Part shown: positions 33,357 through 41,351 of the stretch, in pieces
How the letters are laid out: each line of letters starts with the position of its first letter
Numbering within the stretch: position 1 is the first letter of the stretch
From: Pseudomonas alkylphenolica
Lineage (GTDB): Bacteria > Pseudomonadota > Gammaproteobacteria > Pseudomonadales > Pseudomonadaceae
Length of the DNA stretch: 64,000 bases
Assembly (NCBI RefSeq): GCF_000746525.1
Contig: NZ_CP009048.1
Span: 1,915,501-1,979,500, forward strand
Direction of reading: 5' to 3'
Position numbers and translations under genes: made by a program
Notes under the pieces: generated by a model
Told to the model about the DNA's origin: nothing
Databases searched by the model: none
Seen by the model: the letters and a program-made list of their open reading frames with translations, nothing else

Positions 33357-35957
33357 TTACGCTTGAACAACCGGGATGTTGGCGCTCGCAGCGGCTTCAC
33401 GGAACTCGGCGATCTGGTCGAAGCTCAGGTAGCGGTAAACGTCGGCAGCCATGCTGTCGATGTTCTTCGCGTACTCCATGTACTCTTCGACGGTTGGCAG
33501 CTTGCCCAGGATCGAGGCAACAGCAGCCAGTTCGGCCGAGGCCAGGTAGACGTTAGTGGCGTCGCCCAGGCGGTTCGGGAAGTTACGGGTCGAGGTGGAC
33601 ACCACGGTCGAACCGGTCTGCACACGTGCCTGGTTACCCATGCACAGCGAGCAGCCTGGCATTTCCATGCGTGCACCGGCTTTGCCGTAGATGCCGTAGT
33701 AGCCTTCTTCGGTCAGCTGGTGAGCGTCCATCTTGGTTGGCGGAGCCAGCCACAGACGGGTAGGGATGCCACCTTTGACCTTTTCCAGCAGCTTGCCGGC
33801 AGCGCGGAAGTGACCGATGTTGGTCATGCACGAACCGATGAACACTTCGTCGATCTTCTCGCCCTGAACGGTCGACAGCAGACGGGCGTCGTCCGGGTCG
33901 TTCGGCGCGCAGAGCACAGGCTCTTTGACGTCGGCCAGGTCGATTTCGATGATCTCGGCGTATTCGGCGTCGGCGTCGGCTTCCAGCAGGACCGGGTTGG
34001 CCAGCCAGGCTTCCATCGCCTGGGCACGACGCTCCAGGGTACGGGCATCGCCGTAGCCTTCGCTGATCATCCAGCGCAGCAGGGTGATGTTCGACTGCAG
34101 GTACTCGGCAATGGCCTTCTCAGGCAGCTTGATCGAGCAACCGGCAGCGGAGCGCTCAGCCGAGGCGTCGGACAGTTCGAACGCTTGCTCGACGGTCAGT
34201 TCGTCGAGACCTTCGATTTCCAGGATGCGGCCGGAGAAGGCGTTGATCTTGCCTTTCTTCTCAACGGTCAGCAGGCCTTTCTGGATGGCGTAGTAAGGGA
34301 TCGCGTGGACCAGGTCACGCAGGGTGATACCTGGTTGCAGTTTGCCCTTGAAGCGCACCAGTACCGACTCCGGCATGTCCAGCGGCATGACGCCGGTGGC
34401 AGCGGCGAAGGCGACCAGACCGGAACCGGCCGGGAAGGAGATGCCGATCGGGAAACGGGTGTGCGAGTCACCACCGGTACCGACGGTGTCCGGCAGCAGC
34501 ATGCGGTTCAGCCAGCTGTGGATGATGCCGTCGCCTGGACGCAGGGACACGCCGCCACGGGTGCGGATGAAATCCGGCAGGGTGTGGTGGGTGGTGACGT
34601 CGATTGGCTTCGGATAGGCCGCGGTGTGGCAGAACGACTGCATGACCAGGTCAGCAGAGAAGCCCAGGCACGCCAGGTCTTTCAGCTCGTCACGGGTCAT
34701 CGGGCCAGTGGTGTCCTGGGAACCGACGGTGGTCATCTTCGGCTCGCAGTAGGTGCCTGGACGAACGCCAGTCACGCCGCAGGCTTTACCGACCATTTTC
34801 TGCGCCAGGCTGTAGCCTTTGCCGGTGTCGACCGGGGCTTCAGGCAGCTTGAACAGGTCGGTTGGGCCCAGGCCCAGTTCGGCACGTGCCTTCTCGGTCA
34901 GGCCACGGCCGACGATCAGCGGGATACGGCCGCCAGCGCGGACTTCGTCGAGCAGCACCGGGGTCTTCAGTTCGAAGGTGGTGATGACGTCGTCGGTGCC
35001 GTGCTTGCAGACTTTACCGGCGTACGGGTAAACGTCGATGACGTCGCCCATGCCCAGGTTGGTGCAGTCGAATTCGATCGGCAGGGCGCCGGCGTCTTCC
35101 ATGGTGTTGTAGAAGATCGGGGCGATCTTGGTGCCGAAGCAGAAGCCGCCAGCGCGCTTGTTCGGTACGTAAGGGATGTCGTCGCCGAAGAACCACAGCA
35201 CCGAGTTGGTGGCGGATTTACGCGAAGAACCGGTACCGACCACGTCACCGACGTAGGCAACCGGGAAGCCTTTGGCTTTGACTTCTTCGATCTGCTTGAG
35301 CGGGCCGATGGCGCCTGGTTGCTCAGGCACGATGCCGTCACGGGCCATTTTCAGCATGGCCAGGGCGTGCAGCGGGATGTCAGGGCGCGACCAGGCGTCC
35401 GGGGCAGGGGACAGGTCGTCGGTGTTGGTTTCGCCTGGCACCTTGAACACGGTCAGGCTGTACTTCTGTTCGATCGCCGGGCGGGCGGTGAACCACTCAC
35501 CGGCGGCCCAGGATTCCAGCACGGCCTTGGCGTGAGCGTTACCGGCTTTGGCTTTTTCGGCGACGTCGTGGAAGGCGTCGAACATCAGCAGGGTGTGCTT
35601 CAGCTGTTCGGCGGCAACGGCGGCCAGTTCGGCGTCGTCCAGCAGCTCGACCATGGTGGCGATGTTGTAGCCGCCCTGCATGGTGCCCAGCAGCTCTACA
35701 GCGCGTTTTTTGTCGATCAGCGGGGAAGTGGCTTCGCCTTTGGCGAGCGCAGAGAGGAAACCGGCCTTGACGTAGGCGGCTTCGTCCACTCCTGGTGGAA
35801 CGCGGTTGGTGATCAGGTCGACGAGGACTGCTTCTTCGCCAGCAGGGGGATTCTTCAGCAGCTCGACCAGGCCTGCGGTTTGTTCGGCGTTAAGCGGCTG
35901 GGGCACGATACCCTGGGCGGCACGCTCTTCGATGTGTTTGCGGTAGGCTTCAAGCAC
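33357..35957 (-). CDS. acnB: Bifunctional aconitate hydratase 2 / 2-methylisocitrate dehydratase AcnB
   Basis: The 866-residue enzyme starts at GTG (35955-35957), which gives the conserved [18 protein letters not shown] start and has GAGGG upstream; the frame continues 16 codons but without family similarity. AcnB order is seen: an N-terminal HEAT-like domain (about 1-160), the swivel domain with [17 protein letters not shown], then the cluster domains with [38 protein letters not shown] and [11 protein letters not shown]. It serves the TCA cycle and can hydrate 2-methylaconitate, which makes it a partner for the neighbouring prp operon. Confidence 0.96.
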   Translation of the reverse strand: MLEAYRKHIEERAAQGIVPQPLNAEQTAGLVELLKNPPAGEEAVLVDLITNRVPPGVDEAAYVKAGFLSALAKGEATSPLIDKKRAVELLGTMQGGYNIATMVELLDDAELAAVAAEQLKHTLLMFDAFHDVAEKAKAGNAHAKAVLESWAAGEWFTARPAIEQKYSLTVFKVPGETNTDDLSPAPDAWSRPDIPLHALAMLKMARDGIVPEQPGAIGPLKQIEEVKAKGFPVAYVGDVVGTGSSRKSATNSVLWFFGDDIPYVPNKRAGGFCFGTKIAPIFYNTMEDAGALPIEFDCTNLGMGDVIDVYPYAGKVCKHGTDDVITTFELKTPVLLDEVRAGGRIPLIVGRGLTEKARAELGLGPTDLFKLPEAPVDTGKGYSLAQKMVGKACGVTGVRPGTYCEPKMTTVGSQDTTGPMTRDELKDLACLGFSADLVMQSFCHTAAYPKPIDVTTHHTLPDFIRTRGGVSLRPGDGIIHSWLNRMLLPDTVGTGGDSHTRFPIGISFPAGSGLVAFAAATGVMPLDMPESVLVRFKGKLQPGITLRDLVHAIPYYAIQKGLLTVEKKGKINAFSGRILEIEGLDELTVEQAFELSDASAERSAAGCSIKLPEKAIAEYLQSNITLLRWMISEGYGDARTLERRAQAMEAWLANPVLLEADADAEYAEIIEIDLADVKEPVLCAPNDPDDARLLSTVQGEKIDEVFIGSCMTNIGHFRAAGKLLEKVKGGIPTRLWLAPPTKMDAHQLTEEGYYGIYGKAGARMEMPGCSLCMGNQARVQTGSTVVSTSTRNFPNRLGDATNVYLASAELAAVASILGKLPTVEEYMEYAKNIDSMAADVYRYLSFDQIAEFREAAASANIPVVQA

Positions 35958-36076
35958 TGTTATTACCCTCATCAGTGGTCCCAAATGGGTGTCCGGGACG
36001 CTCATCCAGAAAGTCCGGCACCCGTGCGCAATACGGCTTCTTGGGCCGCGTAGCCAGGGTTGCAGGAAATCCTTAC

Positions 36077-36215
36077 AGAAGCTGCTTTCAAAGTTTTACG
36101 CCTGTAGAACGGAGGCTGATGAGGGCTGGCGCGGGATATGCGATGAGGCGTATATCCCGGGCCAACGCCGTTCTACCGGATCAACTGTGCTCGTGACGCT
36201 TTGAAAACAGCTTCT
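36077..36215. repeat. 139-bp nested palindrome upstream of acnB (MITE-like)
   Basis: The outer arms AGAAGCTGCTTTCAAAG (36077-36093) and CTTTGAAAACAGCTTCT (36199-36215) pair at 16 of 17 positions. Inside lie GTAGAACGG/CCGTTCTAC (36104-36112 with 36168-36176) and a central GGGATATGC/GCGTATATCCC hairpin. There is no reading frame of its own. The form suggests a small non-autonomous mobile element or a structured RNA; no clear target duplication is visible. Confidence 0.6.
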
Positions 36216-36364
36216 AACGGACATTGCTGCCTTAAAAAGGCCGGGTGATTCTACGGTAAAAACTCGATAAAGGTAAGGCGCGGACGATGACTTTAGCGGG
36301 TGACCCCCGTTAGACAAAGGGCTAACATGGCAGCCTGTTCCACCGTCCAGTTGTAGATTTTTTC

Positions 36365-36832
36365 ATGTCCAATCAGTCAATCAAAACGCCTTGTGTCGGC
36401 CTCTGCTCCACGGTTTACGGGGATCTGGTGTGCCGTGGCTGCAAGCGTTTTCACCATGAAGTGATCAACTGGAACGGCTACAACGAAGATGAAAAGCGTG
36501 CGGTCTGGCTGCGCCTCGAGCAATTGCTGGTGCAGGTCATGGTGGCCAAACTTGAAGTCTTTGATGCCAACCGTCTGCGCTTGCAACTGGAGCAGCGCAA
36601 GATCCGCTTCGTGCCGCACCAGTCCGAGTATTGCTGGGCATACCAGCTGATCGCCCGCGGGGCGCGGGTGATCCGTGAGCTTGAGGCATACGGCATGGTG
36701 TTGTTGCCGGAGTTTCGTGACTGGGAATTGCCCGAGTTGCGCGACGCCATTGATCGGGAATTTTTCCTGCTGTCCGAAGCCCACTATCAGCGCTATATCG
36801 CGCCGGGGTTTCTCAAGGATGCTTTGGGTTGA
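36365..36832 (+). CDS. DUF1289 domain protein
   Basis: The 155-residue protein opens with the DUF1289 cysteine pattern TPCVGLCSTVYGDLVCRGCKR (residues about 8-28, four Cys), likely a small metal or cluster site. A helical region follows (DEKRAVWLRLEQLLVQVMVAKLEVFD). The longer C-terminus, with many aromatic and acidic residues, is typical of pseudomonad members. The function is unknown. The ATG at 36365 sits in an AT-rich context without a strong ribosome binding site. A REP pair separates it from the convergent Usp gene. Confidence 0.85.
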   Translation: MSNQSIKTPCVGLCSTVYGDLVCRGCKRFHHEVINWNGYNEDEKRAVWLRLEQLLVQVMVAKLEVFDANRLRLQLEQRKIRFVPHQSEYCWAYQLIARGARVIRELEAYGMVLLPEFRDWELPELRDAIDREFFLLSEAHYQRYIAPGFLKDALG

Positions 36833-36835
36833 AAC

Positions 36836-36910
36836 CATCGCGGGGCAAGTCGGGTCGCCGCACCGCCGCTCCCACAGCATTCTCTGTAGGAGCGGGCTTG
36901 CCCCGCGATC
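36836..36910. repeat. REP pair with one expanded unit
   Basis: The unit at 36886-36910 is standard. Its partner at 36836-36875 has the central CCCG replaced by TCGGGTCGCCGCACCGCCG, a variant that occurs again at 51212-51254. Confidence 0.88.
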
Positions 36911-36916
36911 AATTCG

Positions 36917-37780
36917 TCAGCCTTGCGCCAACTCAGTCAGGTGCACCTTCACTTCTTCAGTCTTGAGCACCAGCACATCGCACTCTAGCGAATCGAGCAC
37001 CACCTCGGCGGTGTTGCCGATCAACGCCCCGGAAATCCCGGTGCGCGCCACGGTGCCGATCACGGTCACCACCGCATCGTACTTGTTGGCGGTGTAGGGG
37101 ATCAGTACATCGGCAGGGCCTTCGGCGACATGCAGGCGATCGTCCTTGATATCGAACTCGGCCTGGAATGCGCTGCATTCCTCGCGGTAACGCTGTTCGA
37201 TGGTTTCCTTCAGTTGATAGACCGGGTCGGCCGCCGACAGCATCGGCGACGGATGGGCGCTGATTACATGTAGGTTGCCCTTGGCCAGGTTGGCGATCTC
37301 GTAGCCGTGGTCGACGATGTTCTTGTGCAACAGACGATGCGCCTCGTCGTGATTGCCGACATCCACTGCAGCGAGGATTACACCGCCAGCCCAAGGCCGC
37401 TCGGTCTTGACCATCAGCACCGCGCACGGGCACAGGCGCAATAGTTTCCAGTCGGATGGGGTGAGCAGGGCCTTTTTCAGCGGGTTGTCCGGCCGGTGCT
37501 CCTTGATCACCAGGTCGCAGCCTTCGGCTTGCTGCACGGCAATGATCGATTCGTGCAGGCTGCCGTGCCAGGCCTCCTCGTGGGTCACATTGTCGAAGCC
37601 GTCGTCGTGCAACTGGCTGCTGAGCAGGCTGAGCAGGGCGCTGTGGTCGTGATTCTTGTCGGGCATCAACAGGTGCAGGCGCGCACCGGTGGCACCGGCG
37701 ATCAGTTTGGCCCGGGTCAGGGCACGGCTATGGGCGTGCTCGGGATCGAGGACCACCAGAATGCTGCGTACTTCTTGCAT
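36917..37780 (-). CDS. Universal stress protein with two Usp domains
   Basis: The 287-residue protein is two tandem Usp folds. The first (about 1-130) starts RSILVVLDPEHAHSRAL and ends with LLRLCPCAVLMVKTE. The second (about 135-280) starts GGVILAAVDVGN and ends with the ATP-type loop VVTVIGTVARTGISGALIGNTAEVVLDSLECDVLVLK, which fits the G2xG9xG(S/T) motif. In pseudomonads such proteins are induced by oxygen limitation under ANR. An FNR-type box and -10 hexamer lie at the exact class II spacing upstream (37819-37861). Confidence 0.92.
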   Translation of the reverse strand: MQEVRSILVVLDPEHAHSRALTRAKLIAGATGARLHLLMPDKNHDHSALLSLLSSQLHDDGFDNVTHEEAWHGSLHESIIAVQQAEGCDLVIKEHRPDNPLKKALLTPSDWKLLRLCPCAVLMVKTERPWAGGVILAAVDVGNHDEAHRLLHKNIVDHGYEIANLAKGNLHVISAHPSPMLSAADPVYQLKETIEQRYREECSAFQAEFDIKDDRLHVAEGPADVLIPYTANKYDAVVTVIGTVARTGISGALIGNTAEVVLDSLECDVLVLKTEEVKVHLTELAQG

Positions 37781-37818
37781 GAGCGTGAACTCCCTTCAGA
37801 AATGGCGACCGATGACTG

Positions 37819-37861
37819 ACTATAGTCGGCGCCAAGTGCAATGGGCGTTGATATGTATCAA
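37819..37861 (-). promoter_or_regulatory. ANR/FNR-dependent class II promoter of the Usp gene
   Basis: TTGATATGTATCAA (37848-37861) is a perfect TTGAT-N4-ATCAA box. On the minus strand TATAGT (37819-37824) would place the transcript start near 37812, putting the box centre about 42 bp upstream, which is the classic activating position. Confidence 0.78.
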
Positions 37862-37894
37862 GCATAGTTCACTGGTGATCGCCGCCGCTGCCGG

Positions 37895-37900
37895 TATAAT
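37895..37900 (+). promoter_or_regulatory. miaE: -10 box of the miaE promoter
   Basis: A perfect TATAAT lies 38 bp before the miaE start codon. No good -35 is seen at 16-18 bp. The ANR box at 37848 is also about 50 bp from the likely start, so ANR could affect this promoter too. Confidence 0.45.
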
Positions 37901-37938
37901 CGCCGGTCTTGCCGTTTGCCCTGCCTGTTTGTGAGCCT

Positions 37939-38544
37939 ATGCACCTTATTCCCGAAATCGAAGCTTTCCTTGGTTGCCGTACTCCCGATGCCTGGGTCCA
38001 GGCGGCGCTTGCCGACCAGGAAACCCTGCTGATCGATCACAAGAACTGCGAGTTCAAGGCCGCCAGCACCGCGCTGAGCCTGATGGCCAAGTACAACACG
38101 CACCTGGACCTGATCAACATGATGTCGCGCCTGGCCCGTGAAGAGCTGGTGCACCATGAGCAGGTGCTGCGCCTGATGAAGCGCCGCAAGATCGCCTTGC
38201 GCCCTTTGTCGGCCGGGCGCTATGCCTCGGGCCTGCGCCGGGTGGTGCGGACCCATGAGCCGGTGAAGCTGGTCGATACCCTGGTGGTCGGTGCTTTTAT
38301 CGAGGCGCGTAGCTGCGAACGTTTTGCCGCGCTGGTGCCGCACCTGGACGAAGAACTGGGCAAGTTCTATCACGGCCTGCTCAACAGCGAGGCCCGGCAC
38401 TATCAGGGTTACCTGAAGCTGGCTCATCAATACGGTGAGGCGGCGGATATCGAACGGGTGGTGGAGAAGGTCAGGGCGGTCGAGGCCGAATTGATCAGTA
38501 GCCCGGATGAAGAGTTCCGCTTTCATAGCGGTATCCCGGCCTGA
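37939..38544 (+). CDS. miaE: tRNA-(ms2io6A)-hydroxylase MiaE
   Basis: The 201-residue protein is a diiron hydroxylase of the ferritin-like group. Iron ligands are expected in DHKNCEFKAASTAL, the ExxH of REELVHHEQVLRLM, EARSCERFAAL, and the second ExxH in NSEARHYQGYLKL. It hydroxylates 2-methylthio-isopentenyl-adenosine at position 37 of tRNAs, a reaction that needs oxygen. The ATG at 37939 was chosen over a codon ten residues earlier because HLIPEIEAFLGCRTPDAWV is the usual start. Confidence 0.94.
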   Translation: MHLIPEIEAFLGCRTPDAWVQAALADQETLLIDHKNCEFKAASTALSLMAKYNTHLDLINMMSRLAREELVHHEQVLRLMKRRKIALRPLSAGRYASGLRRVVRTHEPVKLVDTLVVGAFIEARSCERFAALVPHLDEELGKFYHGLLNSEARHYQGYLKLAHQYGEAADIERVVEKVRAVEAELISSPDEEFRFHSGIPA

Positions 38545-38577
38545 TTTCGCCAGACAAGCCTGCTCCTTGACGGTCAA

Positions 38578-39768
38578 TCAGTGTAAACCCGCTGCCTTGC
38601 AGGCCTCGACAAAGGTCGCGCCTTTTTTATCCATCGCCTCTTTGACGATCCGGTTGGCTTTCACCAAGGCCGGGCTGGGCTTTGCCCACTGCTCCGGTGG
38701 CAGCGGCAGTGACCATGCCTGCACCTGCTCCGGCAGCGTCGGGCGCCCCTTGCGGTGGCCCCATTCGGCAAGCAGGTAAGGCATTTTCCAGAACACCAGG
38801 ACGCGACGGATGTACCAGAAGCGCAAGGGCCATGGGCTGCGCGGGGGATAGCCAAATCGCCCACGCTCTTTGGCTGAAAGGTCAGCGCCCTCGTCATTCA
38901 AATGGCACCTGCTGCGCGCATCTTCACGTTCGATTTCAAAGGTGTGCAGCCCCTCGTAGGGCTTGAGCCGATCCCCGGTCGGAATCAACCCCAACACGGC
39001 CAGCATCGGGTTCGGTGTATCCACCAGTTGACCGTCTTCCATGTAGTTGCGAATCGACGCCCACATCCCGAGTGAATGGGCATCGCTGGGTTGTGGCAGC
39101 AGCAGAAACTGCACTTTGTCTTGTTCCTCATCCTCCAGCCCCATGCCCAAGGTGTACTGGCGGGTGGCCCCATAGGGGGTGACGCCCTGGGTATTGGCCA
39201 CCCAGGCGACCACACTTTCCCATGGCACGATCAGAACACGGTGGGTTTTGTCGTCGACGTAGCAGACTTCACGGCGCTGGCGGTTGAAGCGGACGGGGTA
39301 AATTTTTGCCGCTTCGTAAACGCTGGAGACCATGCCATAAACGTACGCGCCCATTGGAATAGTAAGTAAAAGCGCACCGACAGCAAATACTTCTAAAAAA
39401 CCTCCAATAAGATCGAAAAATTTTCGATCTATTCCTGGTGGATTAAATATCGCGAGTCCTATAGAAATAAGAGTAGGCACAACAAATGCCGTAAACAGCA
39501 CCATCCAAATGCCAGCCGCTAAGATCTTCCCTTGCTCCACCATTCCCCGATTACTACCACCCAGCTCCAGATAGGTGTCGTTCATCTCCGAAAAATTACG
39601 CCGCGATGATTGAACCTGTCCGGTGTAAACCGGCAAAGGTGACAGGAACAGGGTTTCGTTCAATCCCTTGATCCGGATCTCACCAGCACGAGGGCGCTGA
39701 CTGCGAATGTCCGGGGCAGGCTCGGTGACGCCGACTTTATCTTTACGTTTGAACAGTTTGCTAAACAT
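38578..39768 (-). CDS. DUF6708-like membrane protein, intact copy; candidate immunity protein
   Basis: The 396-residue protein has a soluble N-terminus, two hydrophobic helices (residues about 83-108 and 125-148, LLLTIPMGAYVYGMVSSVY) and a cytoplasmic domain with IYPVRFNRQRREVCYVDDKTHRVLIVPWESVVAWV. It ends GATFVEACKAAGLH. This family is found beside VasX/BTH_I2691-type T6SS effectors, and the two-helix topology fits an inner-membrane immunity protein against a pore-former; that role is my inference. Its start overlaps the stop of an effector fragment by 8 bp, exactly as in copy 2. The helix region differs from copy 2 and is AT-rich. Confidence 0.8.
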   Translation of the reverse strand: MFSKLFKRKDKVGVTEPAPDIRSQRPRAGEIRIKGLNETLFLSPLPVYTGQVQSSRRNFSEMNDTYLELGGSNRGMVEQGKILAAGIWMVLFTAFVVPTLISIGLAIFNPPGIDRKFFDLIGGFLEVFAVGALLLTIPMGAYVYGMVSSVYEAAKIYPVRFNRQRREVCYVDDKTHRVLIVPWESVVAWVANTQGVTPYGATRQYTLGMGLEDEEQDKVQFLLLPQPSDAHSLGMWASIRNYMEDGQLVDTPNPMLAVLGLIPTGDRLKPYEGLHTFEIEREDARSRCHLNDEGADLSAKERGRFGYPPRSPWPLRFWYIRRVLVFWKMPYLLAEWGHRKGRPTLPEQVQAWSLPLPPEQWAKPSPALVKANRIVKEAMDKKGATFVEACKAAGLH

Positions 39769-40131
39769 CGGCAGTTGCCAGGTCATCTTTGATGAATAAC
39801 TTGAAAGGCGCCTTGCCCGTTCCGGGGGGCATGTCCTCGACCGAATCGAGTCGATAGGTACCCTCGGTCATGATGGTCACGCCATAAGAACGGGTGATGT
39901 ACAGGTCACGCAGCACAAAAGTGGTGTGATGAAACACATCGCGCTCGGCTTCCAGTTGGTAGGCGATGGTGAAAGCCAGGGCGAAGCTCGAGGTTTGCTC
40001 GCAATTATGAATCGGCAGATGCAGCGTCAGTGCTTGTTGTTCTTCACTGACGACGATGAAACGCGTGGCCCATATGGCGGTGCTTTCCTTCCAGCGCACT
40101 GGCGGCAGGATGGGCCTGTAAGGCTGGTGTA
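39761..40131 (-). pseudogene. Orphan C-terminal fragment of the VasX-like effector
   Basis: About 122 codons correspond to the last part of the 1149-residue effector (44252-47701) with few changes (for example SYGVTIMTEGTY against DYGVTIMTEGIY). The match stops abruptly at 40131, and the upstream open frame is unrelated repeat sequence without a start signal, so no native protein is expected. Orphan toxin ends followed by immunity genes are common in polymorphic toxin loci and can be used for recombination with the full gene. Confidence 0.85.
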
Positions 40132-40184
40132 GGTTGGCACTGGCACGGCTGTGCCGGGCATCGCCAGCAAGGCTGGCTCCTACA
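40131..40184. repeat. REP-like repeat of another family at the duplication joint
   Basis: GCCAGC-AAG-GCTGGC (40163-40177 region) and CGGCTGTGCCG form small hairpins inside a unit that ends GGCTCCTACA, like a common second REP family of pseudomonads. It sits exactly where the two duplicated blocks meet. Confidence 0.55.
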
Positions 40185-40224
40185 ATAAGTGAGAATCTCA
40201 GCAACCCCGCCCGTTGTAACTCCA

Positions 40225-40287
40225 TCAATGTAAACCCGCTGCCTTGCAGGCCTCGACAAAGGTCGCGCCTTTTTTATCCATCGTCTC
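40225..40287 (-). pseudogene. 3' end of DUF6708 copy 2, cut off by the intron
   Basis: Twenty codons (ETMDKKGATFVEACKAAGLH) plus the stop match the end of copy 1. They are separated from the main part (43135-44259) by the intron at 40288-43134. Rejoined, the two pieces give 395 residues, one fewer than copy 1, with the insertion exactly between codons 375 and 376. Confidence 0.92.
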
Positions 40288-41351
40288 GTGCGACACGCGT
40301 AGCGTGTCTCCTCCACCAAGCTGTATGGTCAGCTTGATGGGATTTCCGGGAGGAAATCGAATACTTGGGTATCCATCCCCAAGAAACAAAACCGCCCAGA
40401 AGTTCATTGCCTTCAAGAACTTACCGCTGCGGCGGATGGCAAAACCCAAGGTCGTTCAGCTCTCGGTAGCACGACCGCAAAACCAGCAGCATCCGGTTTT
40501 GGAGAGCCCTCTACATACCAACCCAAGCGGGGGATTCGACCCCCGCAGGGGTCTCCTCCTGCTCATTTTGAATCAGGAGGCATCTACTTTCCGACCAACG
40601 GCTATCTTGCTGTCTTGGTTCGGTCTTCCAGGAGACATGAGCGAAAGCTCTGTCTGTCATTGTCCAACTGCCGCCTCTATGGAGCAGTAGCGGACTCGTT
40701 GTGCGACCAACGGTAGCCTACGACGGCATGCATCACTGGCAACGGTGGTGTGTGAAGCCCGTCAGACAACGTAGCCCCCATATGGGTGCATCTCTTCCGC
40801 GAGGAGGAATGCAGAGACTCGGAGCAGTACCGGGTTGAGGCGCTAGGCTGGCTGGTACGGCCAACACAAGTGAATCGCTGATAAACACCGTAAGGATAAC
40901 CATGCCAAAACTGCTGTTAGGCATGAACCAAAATGGTACGAGGTTGGATATCCCTGTGGGATGTGGGGGTACGTCGCCATCATAACCTCCGGTGAAAAGG
41001 CGGGGCCTAACCCAGTCGTGTGACAGACAGGGAACGTGGTAAGCCCGTATAACTGCCCTTAGGGCAGGTGGACCGTAAGGAACACTGTTAGTTATGCGGG
41101 TATGGGATCGCAGAAAAAGCGAATGCCAGACCGTAATAGTCTGGATAGAGGTTGAAACATCACCTCACGGGAAACCGGGCAGACTTCTGCGTGGTCTTTC
41201 GTCGCAATTACACTGACAGGAAGCTGTCTCATTAACCCTTGGGTCCATGACCCTTGCTTTTCCGCCCTGGCGGGGTGCACTCGACCCCACCAGGGGTAGT
41301 AGTACGTGCACTCCTCTCCATGGGTGGATTCAACAATGAGAGGAAAGCAGC

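Larger units (their letters stand above)
38575..40131. repeat. Tandem duplication, copy 1 (effector 3' end plus DUF6708 gene)
   Basis: This 1.55-kb block matches 40222-40287 joined to 43135-44622, interrupted there by the group II intron. The left limit is just before GTGTAAACCCGC (ATGTAAACCCGC in copy 2). The right limit is AAGGCTGGTGTA. Identity is high except for 39355-39483. Confidence 0.9.

Noticed and set aside
33363..36053. An 896-residue open frame on the plus strand
   Set aside because: It is the antisense of acnB, whose family motifs are unmistakable.
40225..40449. A 74-residue frame ending in the DUF6708 tail
   Set aside because: Its start lies inside the antisense group II intron; only the last 20 codons are native, so I list it as a gene fragment.
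40701..40707. A second GTGCGAC as a possible intron 5' end
   Set aside because: The intact copy of the target gene shows that the true boundary is at 40288; this one lies inside domain I.
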